From NCBI RefSeq assembly GCF_022695595.1, contig NZ_CP074380.1, forward strand, positions 1,977,501 through 2,041,500: a DNA stretch of 64,000 bases. The letters run 5' to 3'. The number at the start of each line of letters is the position of its first letter. The stretch's first letter is position 1. Under the pieces are notes generated by a model. That model was not told where the DNA came from and did not search any database. It saw only the letters and a program-made list of their open reading frames with translations. Positions 20,030 to 28,062 of the stretch are shown here, piece after piece. The translations under genes and the position numbers were made by a program. Origin of the DNA: Streptomyces sp. MST-110588 (lineage in GTDB: Bacteria; Actinomycetota; Actinomycetes; Streptomycetales; Streptomycetaceae).

Positions 20030-22384
20030 ATGAGCGCCACATCGGACGGCGAGGAGATCGCCGACCTGGACCTGCTGGACGGATTGGACGGATACCTCCC
20101 GCATCCGTACATCGGCGGCCGTACCGCCGTGCTGCGCGCACTGGCCGCCTGGCGCATGCGCTGGCCCGGCGCGCCGCGGGTCGTCGTGGTCACGGGCAGC
20201 CCCGGCAGCGGCCGTTCGCGTCTGATCACCGGCTTCCTGATGCTGTGCGACCCTGAGTACCGCAAGCGGCTGCCGCTGGACGCGCTGGACCCGACGACCG
20301 TACCGCCGGACCTGCCCGCCCCCGCCGTGCCCGACCCCTCCGGGCTCACGGCCGCCCAGGTGCTGTGGATGATCGCCGATCACTACGGGCTGGGCGCCAC
20401 CAGCGCCGAGGAGGTCTTCCGGGAGCTGGCCGCGCTCGGCACGGACGACGAGCCGGTGACCGTCGTGGTGCCGGACGTCGACCGCGCCGGTGTCGTACGG
20501 GCCGGTGGCGAGCCCGCCCGGCTCGTACACGAGGTCCTCAAGCCGCTCGCCGAAACCGGCACCGTCCAGTTGCTCGCGGAGGCACCGCGCGAACTGGCCG
20601 CCGGTCTGGTGGAGTCGCTGCCGGCCGGCCAGGGCCAGATCATCGACCTCGACGACCCGCGGTGGGCCGACCCCGAGGGTCTCGTCCTGCACGCCGAGAC
20701 GGCGCTGGATCCGCGGTCGGGCGCGCCCGAGCTGCCGTTCACGAGCGACCCGGGCGTACGGCGTGCGCTGGCCGAGGCCATCGCCCGGCGGGCGGACGGC
20801 AACCGGCTGACCGCCCAGCTCGCCGTGCAGTGCGTGCTGATGCTGCCCGACGGGTTCGATCCGGCTGATGAATCGCTTCTGCCGCGTACCGTGGGCGAGG
20901 CGCTCGACCTGCACGCGCGGCGGGCGGGCACCGATCCGCAGACCCTGCGGCTCATGCTGGCGCCGCTGGCGCTCGCGGAGGGCGACGGGCTCCCGGCCGA
21001 GCTGTGGGGAACGCTCGCGAACGCCGTCGCGGAGCGGGACCTGCGCCAGGACATCGCGGGCGGGATGCTGGTGGCCGGGCCGTTCGTCCAGCCGGTGGAG
21101 ACGGGCGGGGTGGAGCCGGACACGGAAGCGGAGTCCGGCGCGGGCGCGGAGTCCGGGGACGGGTCGGAGGCGGCCGGGGACGGGCCCGAGGCGGTCGTGG
21201 ACGGATCGCGGGCGGGCGGGCGGACGCTGCTGCGCCTGGCACATCCCGCCCTCGCGGACGAGATCCGGGCCGGCCTGCCCGACGCCCGGGGCGCCCAGAC
21301 CCGGATCGCCATGGCGCTGCTGGAGGCCGTACCGCACCAGGACTGGTCGCAGGCCGACCCGTACATCCGCGACCACCTCGCCGGACACACCCTCGACGCC
21401 GGCCTGCTGCCCCAACTCCTCACGGACCCGGGGCTGTTCGCGTACGCCGACCCGGTTCCGCTGCGCGCGGCCGTGGAGGCCGTACCGCCGGAGACGCTCG
21501 GCGCCCCGGCCCGTACGTACCTGCGGACCGCTCCACTGCTCACCCGGTCGCAGGCGCCGGTGGCGATGCGGGCGGCGCTCCTGGAGACCGCGTTCGTCGA
21601 GGACGGGCTCGCTCCGTACGCCCAGGCGCTGCACGGCCTCGGGCTGGAGCTGCCCTGGCGCACCCTGTGGAGCCTGCCGGTGGCGGGGGTGAGCGCGGTG
21701 ACGGCGGGGAGCCTGCCGGCCGCCGGGCCGGCCGCCGGGCCGGCCGAGCAGCAGGCCGGGGAGAAGACCGCGGCGGAGACCGGGGCGCAGACCGGGGAGC
21801 AGCGTGGCGGTGGGGGCGCCGGGCCGCTGCCGGTCGCCGTCCTCGTCGTCCCGCCGGGCACGCCCGGCTCCCGTCCGGTCAGCGGCTCCTCCGACGGCAC
21901 GGAGTCCTCCGTACTCGTCCACGAACTGCTGCGTCCCGGGTACGTGGACACCGACCCCGCACGGGTGCTGCTCCCCTCCGAGGAAGCCAGGACCGCGGCG
22001 CCGCTCGGGCTCAGCCGGGGCGCGGACTACCTGCGCATCTGGGACCGGGCGAGCGGGCAGGTGGTGGCCGCCCTGATCAGCGACACCCCCTTCACCGGCG
22101 CCGACCTCTCGCCCGAAGGCGTCCTCGTGCTCGCCACCGCGCGGGGCGCCAAGGCACTGCACATCACCGCGCCCGCCCCCGCCGGCGGCTCCATCGGTGC
22201 GCCCGCCGACGCCTCCACCGACGCAACTGCCGCCGCCACTGCCGACACCCCCACCGGTGTCTCCGCCACGGCTTCCACCGACGCCACCGCCGGCGCCACT
22301 CCAGCACCGCCCACCGACACCCCCGGCCCCGGCCCCACCCCCACCCCTGACGGCCCACACGGCCGAGAAGGAGACCACTCGTGA
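20030..22384 (+). CDS. Large STAND-like P-loop protein with WD40-like segment
   Basis: From the preferred ATG (20030, GGGGGACAGGG upstream; another ATG is at 20012) the protein has 784 residues. A P-loop lies at 56-63 as GSPGSGRS: the invariant Walker lysine is arginine. A Walker-B-like TVVVPDVD follows near residue 155. The middle is helical (AP-ATPase/STAND-like), and near residue 670 a single WD40-like blade appears (YLRIWDRASGQVVAAL ... LSPEGVLVLATA). The end is Ala/Thr/Pro-rich and disordered. The stop overlaps the next gene as GTGA, so it is coupled to the deaminase/SUKH-4-like protein. Function is unknown; it could be a regulator or sensor tied to that partner. Confidence 0.7.
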   Translation: MSATSDGEEIADLDLLDGLDGYLPHPYIGGRTAVLRALAAWRMRWPGAPRVVVVTGSPGSGRSRLITGFLMLCDPEYRKRLPLDALDPTTVPPDLPAPAVPDPSGLTAAQVLWMIADHYGLGATSAEEVFRELAALGTDDEPVTVVVPDVDRAGVVRAGGEPARLVHEVLKPLAETGTVQLLAEAPRELAAGLVESLPAGQGQIIDLDDPRWADPEGLVLHAETALDPRSGAPELPFTSDPGVRRALAEAIARRADGNRLTAQLAVQCVLMLPDGFDPADESLLPRTVGEALDLHARRAGTDPQTLRLMLAPLALAEGDGLPAELWGTLANAVAERDLRQDIAGGMLVAGPFVQPVETGGVEPDTEAESGAGAESGDGSEAAGDGPEAVVDGSRAGGRTLLRLAHPALADEIRAGLPDARGAQTRIAMALLEAVPHQDWSQADPYIRDHLAGHTLDAGLLPQLLTDPGLFAYADPVPLRAAVEAVPPETLGAPARTYLRTAPLLTRSQAPVAMRAALLETAFVEDGLAPYAQALHGLGLELPWRTLWSLPVAGVSAVTAGSLPAAGPAAGPAEQQAGEKTAAETGAQTGEQRGGGGAGPLPVAVLVVPPGTPGSRPVSGSSDGTESSVLVHELLRPGYVDTDPARVLLPSEEARTAAPLGLSRGADYLRIWDRASGQVVAALISDTPFTGADLSPEGVLVLATARGAKALHITAPAPAGGSIGAPADASTDATAAATADTPTGVSATASTDATAGATPAPPTDTPGPGPTPTPDGPHGREGDHS

Positions 22385-23715
22385 TCACCCAGGCGCAGGC
22401 TCACGCCACCGCCGACCGCTGGCTCAACCCCGAGGGTCACCAGGGCCCCCGGCGTGAGGTCGGCATGCAGGAATTCGATCTGGGCTGGGTGGTGTGGGCC
22501 GTTCCGCCGCCGCCGGAGGTCGACCCGGTGACCGGTCAGCGCCGGCCGCCCGCCGAGATCGGCGCCGCCTGCGGGGTCGTCGACCGGACGAGCGGCGAAC
22601 TGACCGTATGGCCGTCGGTGCCCGTCGAAGAGGTCGTACGGATGTACCGCGAGAAGCACGGCGCGGGCGGCAGCCCGGCGCCCGCGCAGGCGCCGGCCGA
22701 GCCGCCGGTCACCGGCCCCGGCAACACCGCCGTCGCCACCTACGACGACCCCGCCACCGGCCAGGAGACCACCCTCGCCCGCGTCTCCGGGCCGGGTCTG
22801 CCGCCCGTCGAGCACCAGGTGTACGCCGAGCTGCAGCGCATGGGCGTACGCGGCGAGGACGTACGGGCCCTGCACACCGACCTGCGCCCCGCGCTGCTGC
22901 CCGGCGGCTACCCCGGCGACTTCGTCTTCCGCGCCTTCCCCAACGCCCAGTACTCCTGCACACAGGGGTACGGGATGAAGCCCGAGGAGCGCGCCGAGGG
23001 CGTCGCCGGACTGATCCGGCACGTGGAGATGATGCACCAGCTCACGGGCCGGCCGGCGCCGCCGCGACCGCACCGGCTGCCGCTGCCGCAGCACGTACCG
23101 GCCGCCGAGCCGGTGCGGGACGTGGCGCTCGGCAAGCAACTCGCCGAGGTCTTCGGCCCGCAGGGCGTACTGCGCCACGACGCCGACGACATCGCGGCGA
23201 CCCCGCTCCCCGACGCGGCCAAGAAGACGCTGACCTGGGCCGGGCTGCCCTTCGACGTACCGTACTTCTTCACCGCCGACCGGTCGGACAACCCGCCCGC
23301 CGGGGGCCTGTTCACCGACGCCGCCAGTCATCTGCGCGCCGTCGGGACCCAGGCGGAGCCGGGGCCGCTGGAGACCCTCGCGGGCCATGTCCGGATCGGG
23401 ACGGACGGACTGTACGCGATCACCGTGCAGTGCACCGCACCCGAGGACAACCAGGACCTGGTGGGAACCGTATGGGCGGTGCAGCCGTCCTCGGGCGGCG
23501 GACGGTTCGTCAACGCCTCGCTCTCGTCCTTCCTGCGGTCCCTGGCGCTGCTGACCGTGACCCGGGAGCGGATGCGGGGCATGGACCCGTACGCGGCGGG
23601 CGCGGCGGTCGCCGGCTTCCAGGAGCAGCTCGCGGCGATCGACTCCTGGGCGCTGGACAGCGACAACAACTGGTGGTCGGTCGTGGTCGAGCAGATGTGG
23701 CACGGCCTGTTCTGA
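22381..23715 (+). CDS. Imm35/YrhB-like, degenerate deaminase and SUKH-4 immunity-type fusion
   Basis: A 444-residue three-part protein. Residues 1-90 (ITQAQAHATADRWLN ... WVVWAVPPP) resemble the YrhB/Imm35 immunity fold. Residues 115-215 match the deaminase module usually fused in streptomycete SUKH proteins, but the zinc motif expected as PCxxPGxYC reads PALLPGGYP (170-178), with both cysteines gone. Residues 250-410 look like SUKH-4 (GHVRIGTDGLYAITV ... GGRFVNASLSSFLRSL). The GTG start overlaps the upstream ATPase-like gene. SUKH proteins are immunity factors in polymorphic-toxin systems; no cognate nuclease or deaminase toxin is visible in this window. Family assignment is from remembered patterns and moderately secure. 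Confidence 0.72.
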   Translation: MITQAQAHATADRWLNPEGHQGPRREVGMQEFDLGWVVWAVPPPPEVDPVTGQRRPPAEIGAACGVVDRTSGELTVWPSVPVEEVVRMYREKHGAGGSPAPAQAPAEPPVTGPGNTAVATYDDPATGQETTLARVSGPGLPPVEHQVYAELQRMGVRGEDVRALHTDLRPALLPGGYPGDFVFRAFPNAQYSCTQGYGMKPEERAEGVAGLIRHVEMMHQLTGRPAPPRPHRLPLPQHVPAAEPVRDVALGKQLAEVFGPQGVLRHDADDIAATPLPDAAKKTLTWAGLPFDVPYFFTADRSDNPPAGGLFTDAASHLRAVGTQAEPGPLETLAGHVRIGTDGLYAITVQCTAPEDNQDLVGTVWAVQPSSGGGRFVNASLSSFLRSLALLTVTRERMRGMDPYAAGAAVAGFQEQLAAIDSWALDSDNNWWSVVVEQMWHGLF

Positions 23716-23769
23716 CGACCTGACGACCTGACGGCCCTTCCTGACAAGGTCTGACAGGAGACCGGGGGT

Positions 23770-23814
23770 GGAGACCAGGGGCCGGGATTCCGCAGCCCCG
23801 GAGCCCCGGTCTCC
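23770..23814 (+). terminator. Terminator after the SUKH-4-like gene
   Basis: ggagacc-a-ggggc (23770-23782) pairs with gcccc-ggtctcc (23803-23814), 12 bp with one bulged A, followed by a C/T-rich tract (cccctttccccttcccc). It ends the 20,030-22,381 unit; the convergent 23,845 gene begins just beyond. Confidence 0.7.
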
Positions 23815-23844
23815 CCCTTTCCCCTTCCCCCTCAAGCTTCCCCC

Positions 23845-24153
23845 TCAGGGAAGCAACAGCCAGTCGCAGGCCAGCGCTGCTGCCAGACCGACGCCCAACA
23901 GCCAGGTCCCCAGCCGCGTCCGTCCGTTCCGGCTCAGTTCGATCACCACTCCGCAGAGCACCAGCGCGGCTCCGTACACGCCGACGACCAGGACCGACGT
24001 ACGGCTGGCGAGGCGTACGACGAGGACCGCCGCCAGCGCGGCCATCAGTACGGAGGCCGCGGTGACCCGTATGCGGCGCGCCTGACGCGGCGTCAGCCGT
24101 CCACCACTCCCGGCGGGCAACTCCTCGTGCGCGGGCTCGGCGGATTCACTCAT
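23845..24153 (-). CDS. Small three-helix membrane protein, unknown function
   Basis: A 102-residue protein: a 30-residue acidic/polar N-terminus (MSESAEPAHEELPAG), an Arg-rich turn (RQARRIR), then three hydrophobic helices at about 33-50, 54-72 and 82-101, ending CDWLLLP. The ATG at 24153 is preferred over the longer open frame, which begins with 31 basic, non-conserved-looking residues; its ribosome site is weak. No domain recognised. It is divergent from the WXG100 gene at 24,391. Confidence 0.6.
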   Translation of the reverse strand: MSESAEPAHEELPAGSGGRLTPRQARRIRVTAASVLMAALAAVLVVRLASRTSVLVVGVYGAALVLCGVVIELSRNGRTRLGTWLLGVGLAAALACDWLLLP

Positions 24154-24275
24154 AAGCGGGAATGGTAAGGGACGCGTGTTCGGCCGCGCACGACGCGTAT
24201 GCCTCGATGACGCATTCGAACCTTTACGCGGCCGAATGGCGCCCATTGCCCCGACATCACACTACTTCGGCCCCC

Positions 24276-24336
24276 ATCCGTGACATCCACGGATTCCCGG
24301 CGACCTTGACACGGATGCATTAAGAACACATAAGCT
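24276..24336 (+). promoter_or_regulatory. Promoter with upstream dyad for the WXG100 gene at 24,391
   Basis: TTGACA (24306-24311) and TAAGCT (24331-24336, spacing 19; CATAAG at spacing 17 is an alternative) lie in an AT-richer stretch 55 bases before the coding start. Twelve bases upstream of the -35 sits a perfect dyad, atccgtg-acatc-cacggat (24276-24294), a plausible regulator site. Confidence 0.6.
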
Positions 24337-24390
24337 GGGCGCACTGGTTGCGCTGGAGCGATTCCCGCCGAGCGGGAAAATCGGGGGGCC

Positions 24391-24723
24391 GTGGTGACAG
24401 GCAAGGCGTTCGACGTCGATCCGGATGTACTGAAAGCTCAGGGCGATGCGTTCGTCGGCATCGGTACGGATTTCTCCAAGGCGTCCAAGACCCTACAAGA
24501 TGATCTTAAGGCTCTGGGCACTCCCTGGGACGGCGCGGATTTCGGGGACATCTTCGAAACGATCTACACGCCCATCCGCGACGGCATGTTCGAGTCGATG
24601 GATTCCCTGGGCGAACGCCTGGAAAAAATCGGCGACAACCTCCAGGCCATGGCCAGGACCTATGCCGACTCCGACGAGCAGGGCCTGCACGTCATCAGCC
24701 ACGTCTCCCGCCCCGCCATCTGA
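24391..24723 (+). CDS. WXG100-family ESX protein
   Basis: A 110-residue Esx-type protein: two helices joined at the turn PWDGADFG (Trp46-Asp-Gly48), and a C-terminal ESX export signal YADSD (Tyr91 to Asp95, the YxxxD/E pattern) shortly before the end. Start is GTG 24391, right behind gggggg; a second GTG follows immediately. It is followed 134 bases later by a CpnT-like gene on the same strand and is probably its partner. Confidence 0.82.
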   Translation: MVTGKAFDVDPDVLKAQGDAFVGIGTDFSKASKTLQDDLKALGTPWDGADFGDIFETIYTPIRDGMFESMDSLGERLEKIGDNLQAMARTYADSDEQGLHVISHVSRPAI

Positions 24724-24857
24724 GCCCCGCGCCCGCCCTCCCGCAAATCATCCCTCTTCCGCGCCTCAGCCCTTCCGCACCGCGACCATTCCGTGCACCA
24801 CCACCCATTCCGCACATCAGCCGGCACCCGGCTGCAACCGTACGGGGGACGGCCACT

Positions 24858-25838
24858 GTGTCTCTGACGCTGCCGGGCGAGGTCGCCTGGGTTCTCGATC
24901 TGCTCGGCTACGACTGGCCGGAGGCCGACGAGGACAAGCTCTTCAAGTGCGCCGAGACGTGGCGCAATTTCGCCACCCAAGTCGAAGAGGCGTCGTCCCG
25001 GGGGAGCTCCGCCGCCGCCGAGGTCCTGTCGGCGAACTCGGGTGAGGCGGTCGAGGGCTTCGGCAAGGAATGGGGCACGTTCTCCGGCAGCAACGGCTCG
25101 GACAACTACCTGCGGGACGCCCAGCTCGCCGCCGAGGTGATCGCCGTCGCCTTCGGCGCGGCGGCCCTCGCCGTACTCACGGGCAAGATCGCGGTCATTG
25201 TCCAGCTCGTCATCCTCGCCACCGAGATCATCGCCGCTCAGGCCGCCGCGCCCTTTACCTTCGGCCTTTCCGAAGTGGGCGCACTGGGTGCCACACAGGT
25301 CACCCGGATCGCCGTCCGGGAGATCCTCAACAAGATCAAGCGCGAGGTCGTCGAAGCCGCCACCAAGGCGATGGAGCACGCGACGATGGACGCCGTGAAG
25401 AACATGGCGAAGAAGGCGGTGTCAAAGGAAGCCCGCAAGCTGGCCATGGATTACGCCAAGACGACCGTCAAGGAAACGGTCAAGGAGACCGTCAAGGAAC
25501 AGGTCGTCGAAGAGGCCAAGTCCAAGGCGCAGGAAGCCGCCACCGAAATGGCACAGAACGTCGCCCAGCAGGGCGTCGAAAGCCATTTCGGAGCCCGCGA
25601 CGGAATCGACCTGGGCGAGACCGCCGACATCGGCAAGGAGAAGGCGGGCGAGTACGTCGACGGCGTCAAGGAAGCCGCCCAGAGCCTGGCCGATCCGCAG
25701 ACGTACGTGGACCACGCCCGGGACGACCTGACCGACCGCGGCCTCACGGCGGCGCAGAAACACGTCGACAGCCGCACCGGCGGGGCCGCCACCCGCCACC
25801 AGGACGTCACCGACGAAATCCGCGCCGTCTTCGGCTGA
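24858..25838 (+). CDS. CpnT-like N-terminal ESX substrate module without a toxin domain
   Basis: Of 326 residues, the first 35 (LPGEVAWVLDLLGYDWPEAD and on) match the N-terminal WXG100-like domain of CpnT-type and other ESX polymorphic toxins. A hydrophobic helical stretch at about 90-145 follows, then a long Lys/Glu/Ala-rich amphipathic helical region with a repeated TVKETVKETVKEQV coiled-coil motif (about 200-225). No C-terminal catalytic domain is seen; the protein ends DVTDEIRAVFG. The GTG start is at 24858. It could be a toxin that has lost its effector part or a structural/pore-forming substrate. It pairs with the upstream WXG100 gene. Confidence 0.72.
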   Translation: MSLTLPGEVAWVLDLLGYDWPEADEDKLFKCAETWRNFATQVEEASSRGSSAAAEVLSANSGEAVEGFGKEWGTFSGSNGSDNYLRDAQLAAEVIAVAFGAAALAVLTGKIAVIVQLVILATEIIAAQAAAPFTFGLSEVGALGATQVTRIAVREILNKIKREVVEAATKAMEHATMDAVKNMAKKAVSKEARKLAMDYAKTTVKETVKETVKEQVVEEAKSKAQEAATEMAQNVAQQGVESHFGARDGIDLGETADIGKEKAGEYVDGVKEAAQSLADPQTYVDHARDDLTDRGLTAAQKHVDSRTGGAATRHQDVTDEIRAVFG

Positions 25839-25915
25839 CCCGCGCGAGCCCGATCCGGAAAGAGGCAGGCGGAAAGAGGCAGGCGGCATGGACGCCCGCC
25901 CCTCATCCGCGGACC

Positions 25916-26572
25916 TCAGCCCCGCAACAGCCCCGAGATCCGCGGTACATGATCCCGCTCGTCGGCCGACAGCGCCACCCATGAGCCGTCCGGGAACGCC
26001 ACGTCCACGCGGTAGCGATGACGCGCCGGATGTCCTTCCCGGCGCTCCGCGAACTGCCCCCGCCACCACTCACCGAGCAACTGCGCCGCCACCCGCTCCG
26101 GCGAGCCCGGCTCGTTCAGGAGCAGCAGCCGCTGATCGGTGAAGACAAGCACCAAGGCGTCGTTGTCGTACCCGGTGCCCTCCACACCTCCCGTACGCCC
26201 CGCGATCACGAACCGCCCCGCCGCGCTCTCCCAGCCGCCCTGCCAGACGGGACCGCGGAACGCGCGCCTGATGCCTCGCCAGGTGCGGCTGCCGCCCTCC
26301 TCCAGCAGGCCCGCCGGCAGGCTGATGGCAGCCGCCACGGCTTTCACCGGCCACAGCAGCCACGCCGAGCAGCCCTTGGACCGTCCCGAGTCCCCCGCCG
26401 CCTGCGGTACGGGCCGCCGGTACGCCTTCGGCACCCGCTCCGGCACCAGCGGGTCGAACCGTACGGGAAAGGCACCCCGCAGCACCTCACCGGCACGTAG
26501 GTACACCGACGCATGCCCGACCAGCCATTCGCGCCCGGCGGGCACCACAATCCCTCCTCCGGCACAGGTCAT
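25916..26572 (-). CDS. Unknown protein coupled to a WXG100 effector-like gene
   Basis: A 218-residue protein that I do not recognise. It has a beta-rich N-terminal region (WLVGHASVYLRAGEVLRGAF), a basic and amphipathic segment (KAVAAAISLPAGLLEEGG), and a beta-rich C-terminal half with FVIAGRTGG, ALVLVFTDQRLLLLN and RVDVAFPDGSWVALSADER, which together resemble a PH-like or similar beta domain. The ATG overlaps the upstream stop (ATGA, 26569-26572), so it is co-translated with the 26,569 WXG100 protein. By position it could be a chaperone or immunity partner for that protein; this is inference only. Confidence 0.6.
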   Translation of the reverse strand: MTCAGGGIVVPAGREWLVGHASVYLRAGEVLRGAFPVRFDPLVPERVPKAYRRPVPQAAGDSGRSKGCSAWLLWPVKAVAAAISLPAGLLEEGGSRTWRGIRRAFRGPVWQGGWESAAGRFVIAGRTGGVEGTGYDNDALVLVFTDQRLLLLNEPGSPERVAAQLLGEWWRGQFAERREGHPARHRYRVDVAFPDGSWVALSADERDHVPRISGLLRG

Positions 26573-27525
26573 CCGAAGGTGTCCTCGATGCTGCCCTTGG
26601 GCACGCGGTACGGCTTGTCCGCCGCCGGTTTGCCGTCGCGCTCCCAGGACCGCTTCGCGGTATCACTGCCCAGGGCTTCCTTCGCCGGCTCCGGAATCTC
26701 ACCCGTCAGGCCGGTGAGGCCGTTCAATATGGGCACGGAACCATGGCCCTTGATCTGACCGGTGACGATGTGGTGGGCCCACCAGTCCTTGGTCCGGTAC
26801 CGGTCCGCGTCCATGATGCCGCCCCGCTTACGGAGCTGCGCCGCGACCTTACGTGCCTCGTTGATCCGCTTGAAGGACTTCTCGCCCTGCTTCATCTCAC
26901 GGACGGCCTTCATCAGCTCCTCAAGCGTCTTGGCGAGCTTGGCCGACACCCGCTCGACGCGGGCGATGAAGACCGCGACCTCCGCCTCCGCCACCAGGCC
27001 GTCCACGACGGTGGCCAGGCCCAGGGTGAGGATGTCGGTGATCACCATCGCGGCGAGCGTCATCACGGCCCACTCGATCGCCTCACGGATGATGGCGACG
27101 ATGGTGTCCTCGGCCAGCTTGCACTCCGCCGCCGCCTGACTGAGGATCTGCGCCGTCTGGCCCATCTCCTCGCCGGTTCCGTCAATCGCGTCGACGATCC
27201 GTCCCATCCCCCGACCGAATGAATCCGAGGCCTCACCCTGCCACTGGTCCGGCAGCGAACGGGCCCCCGCGCGCAGTCCCTCCGCGACCTTCTGGAGCGC
27301 CTCGCCCTGCGCCTTCCACTCCTGCGCCGCGGCGGTGAGCTGGCTGGGCATGCCGGTCACTCTTTCGAGGTATTCCATCAGCCCGACCTTGTCCAGGAAC
27401 CACTTGATGGCGTCGTCCAGCCCGGCGTCGATCCCGTGCTCGGCATTGCTGTGGACCTCAGCGATGTCCGGCAGCTTCTCGCCCTGCCGGCTCACCCACT
27501 CATACGCCGCCGTTCCCGCACTCAC
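26569..27525 (-). CDS. WXG100-domain ESX substrate with helical core, possible effector
   Basis: A 318-residue protein with an acidic N-terminal region, a WXG100-type domain whose turn is QWQGEASDSF (Trp95-Gln-Gly97), a hydrophobic amphipathic stretch at about 150-185 (AVMTLAAMVITDILTLG), a basic coiled coil near 200-235, and a C-terminal 85 residues with DWWAHHIVTGQIKGHG and PYRVPKGSIEDTFG that match no toxin family I know. It is the middle gene of a three-gene unit coupled by GTGA upstream and ATGA downstream overlaps. The tail could be a small novel effector domain. Confidence 0.72.
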   Translation of the reverse strand: MSAGTAAYEWVSRQGEKLPDIAEVHSNAEHGIDAGLDDAIKWFLDKVGLMEYLERVTGMPSQLTAAAQEWKAQGEALQKVAEGLRAGARSLPDQWQGEASDSFGRGMGRIVDAIDGTGEEMGQTAQILSQAAAECKLAEDTIVAIIREAIEWAVMTLAAMVITDILTLGLATVVDGLVAEAEVAVFIARVERVSAKLAKTLEELMKAVREMKQGEKSFKRINEARKVAAQLRKRGGIMDADRYRTKDWWAHHIVTGQIKGHGSVPILNGLTGLTGEIPEPAKEALGSDTAKRSWERDGKPAADKPYRVPKGSIEDTFG

Positions 27526-27869
27526 GCCTGCACACCCCCGCCGCTGCCACCGCTACCGCCGTTGCCGCCTCCGAAGCCCGCCTGCAGCGCGTACTCATTC
27601 GCGAAGTAATTCCCGGCCGCCTCCCGAAGGCTCTCGGCCGCCGTCTGGACCAGCTCCGCCAGGTCCTTAATATTCTGTTGCGCGGCCTCCGCATGCTCGT
27701 TGTAAGCACTGTGCAACTCATCGGAATCCGGCAGATGCCCGAACGCCCCGGACGGCACATCCACATGCGCCAACGCCAGCCCTATCCGGGGAATCTCCTC
27801 ATGCTGCCGCTCGGCCGCCATCGCATAGCCGAGGATCGCCTCCGGATCCGTCTGGAACCCGCTCCCCAT
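27522..27869 (-). CDS. EspC/WXG100-like small ESX partner protein
   Basis: A 115-residue helical protein with an ESX-associated pattern: YNEHAEAAQQNIKDLAEL, then a C-terminal export-like signal YFANE (Tyr88 to Glu92, YxxxE) and a short glycine-rich tail. It lacks WXG. It is first in the unit with the 26,569 substrate and the 25,916 unknown (GTGA overlap at 27522-27525), so it is likely the substrate's secretion partner. Confidence 0.75.
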   Translation of the reverse strand: MGSGFQTDPEAILGYAMAAERQHEEIPRIGLALAHVDVPSGAFGHLPDSDELHSAYNEHAEAAQQNIKDLAELVQTAAESLREAAGNYFANEYALQAGFGGGNGGSGGSGGGVQA

Positions 27870-28009
27870 ACCGCTCCCCCTTATTCCCTTAACGCATCGC
27901 TAATCCCTCCCACCCTAAATTCACAACAACATGAACCCTTCAACCCCACCCCAACTCCGTCCCAACACCCTCCCAAGACTTCCCCATTGCCTCCGCTCCG
28001 AAAAAGAGA

Positions 28010-28039
28010 GAGACCCGCGGCCGGAAGGCCGCGGGTCTC
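28010..28039 (-). terminator. Intrinsic terminator of the second mycosin gene
   Basis: gagacccgcggcc (28010-28022), loop ggaa, and the exact complement (28027-28039) give a 13-bp stem. On the minus strand it is followed by TCTCTTTTTC, a rare clear U-run in this GC-rich sequence. It lies 24 bases after the 28,063 stop. Confidence 0.9.
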
Positions 28040-28062
28040 ATCTCACTGCTGTGGAAGGGGCG

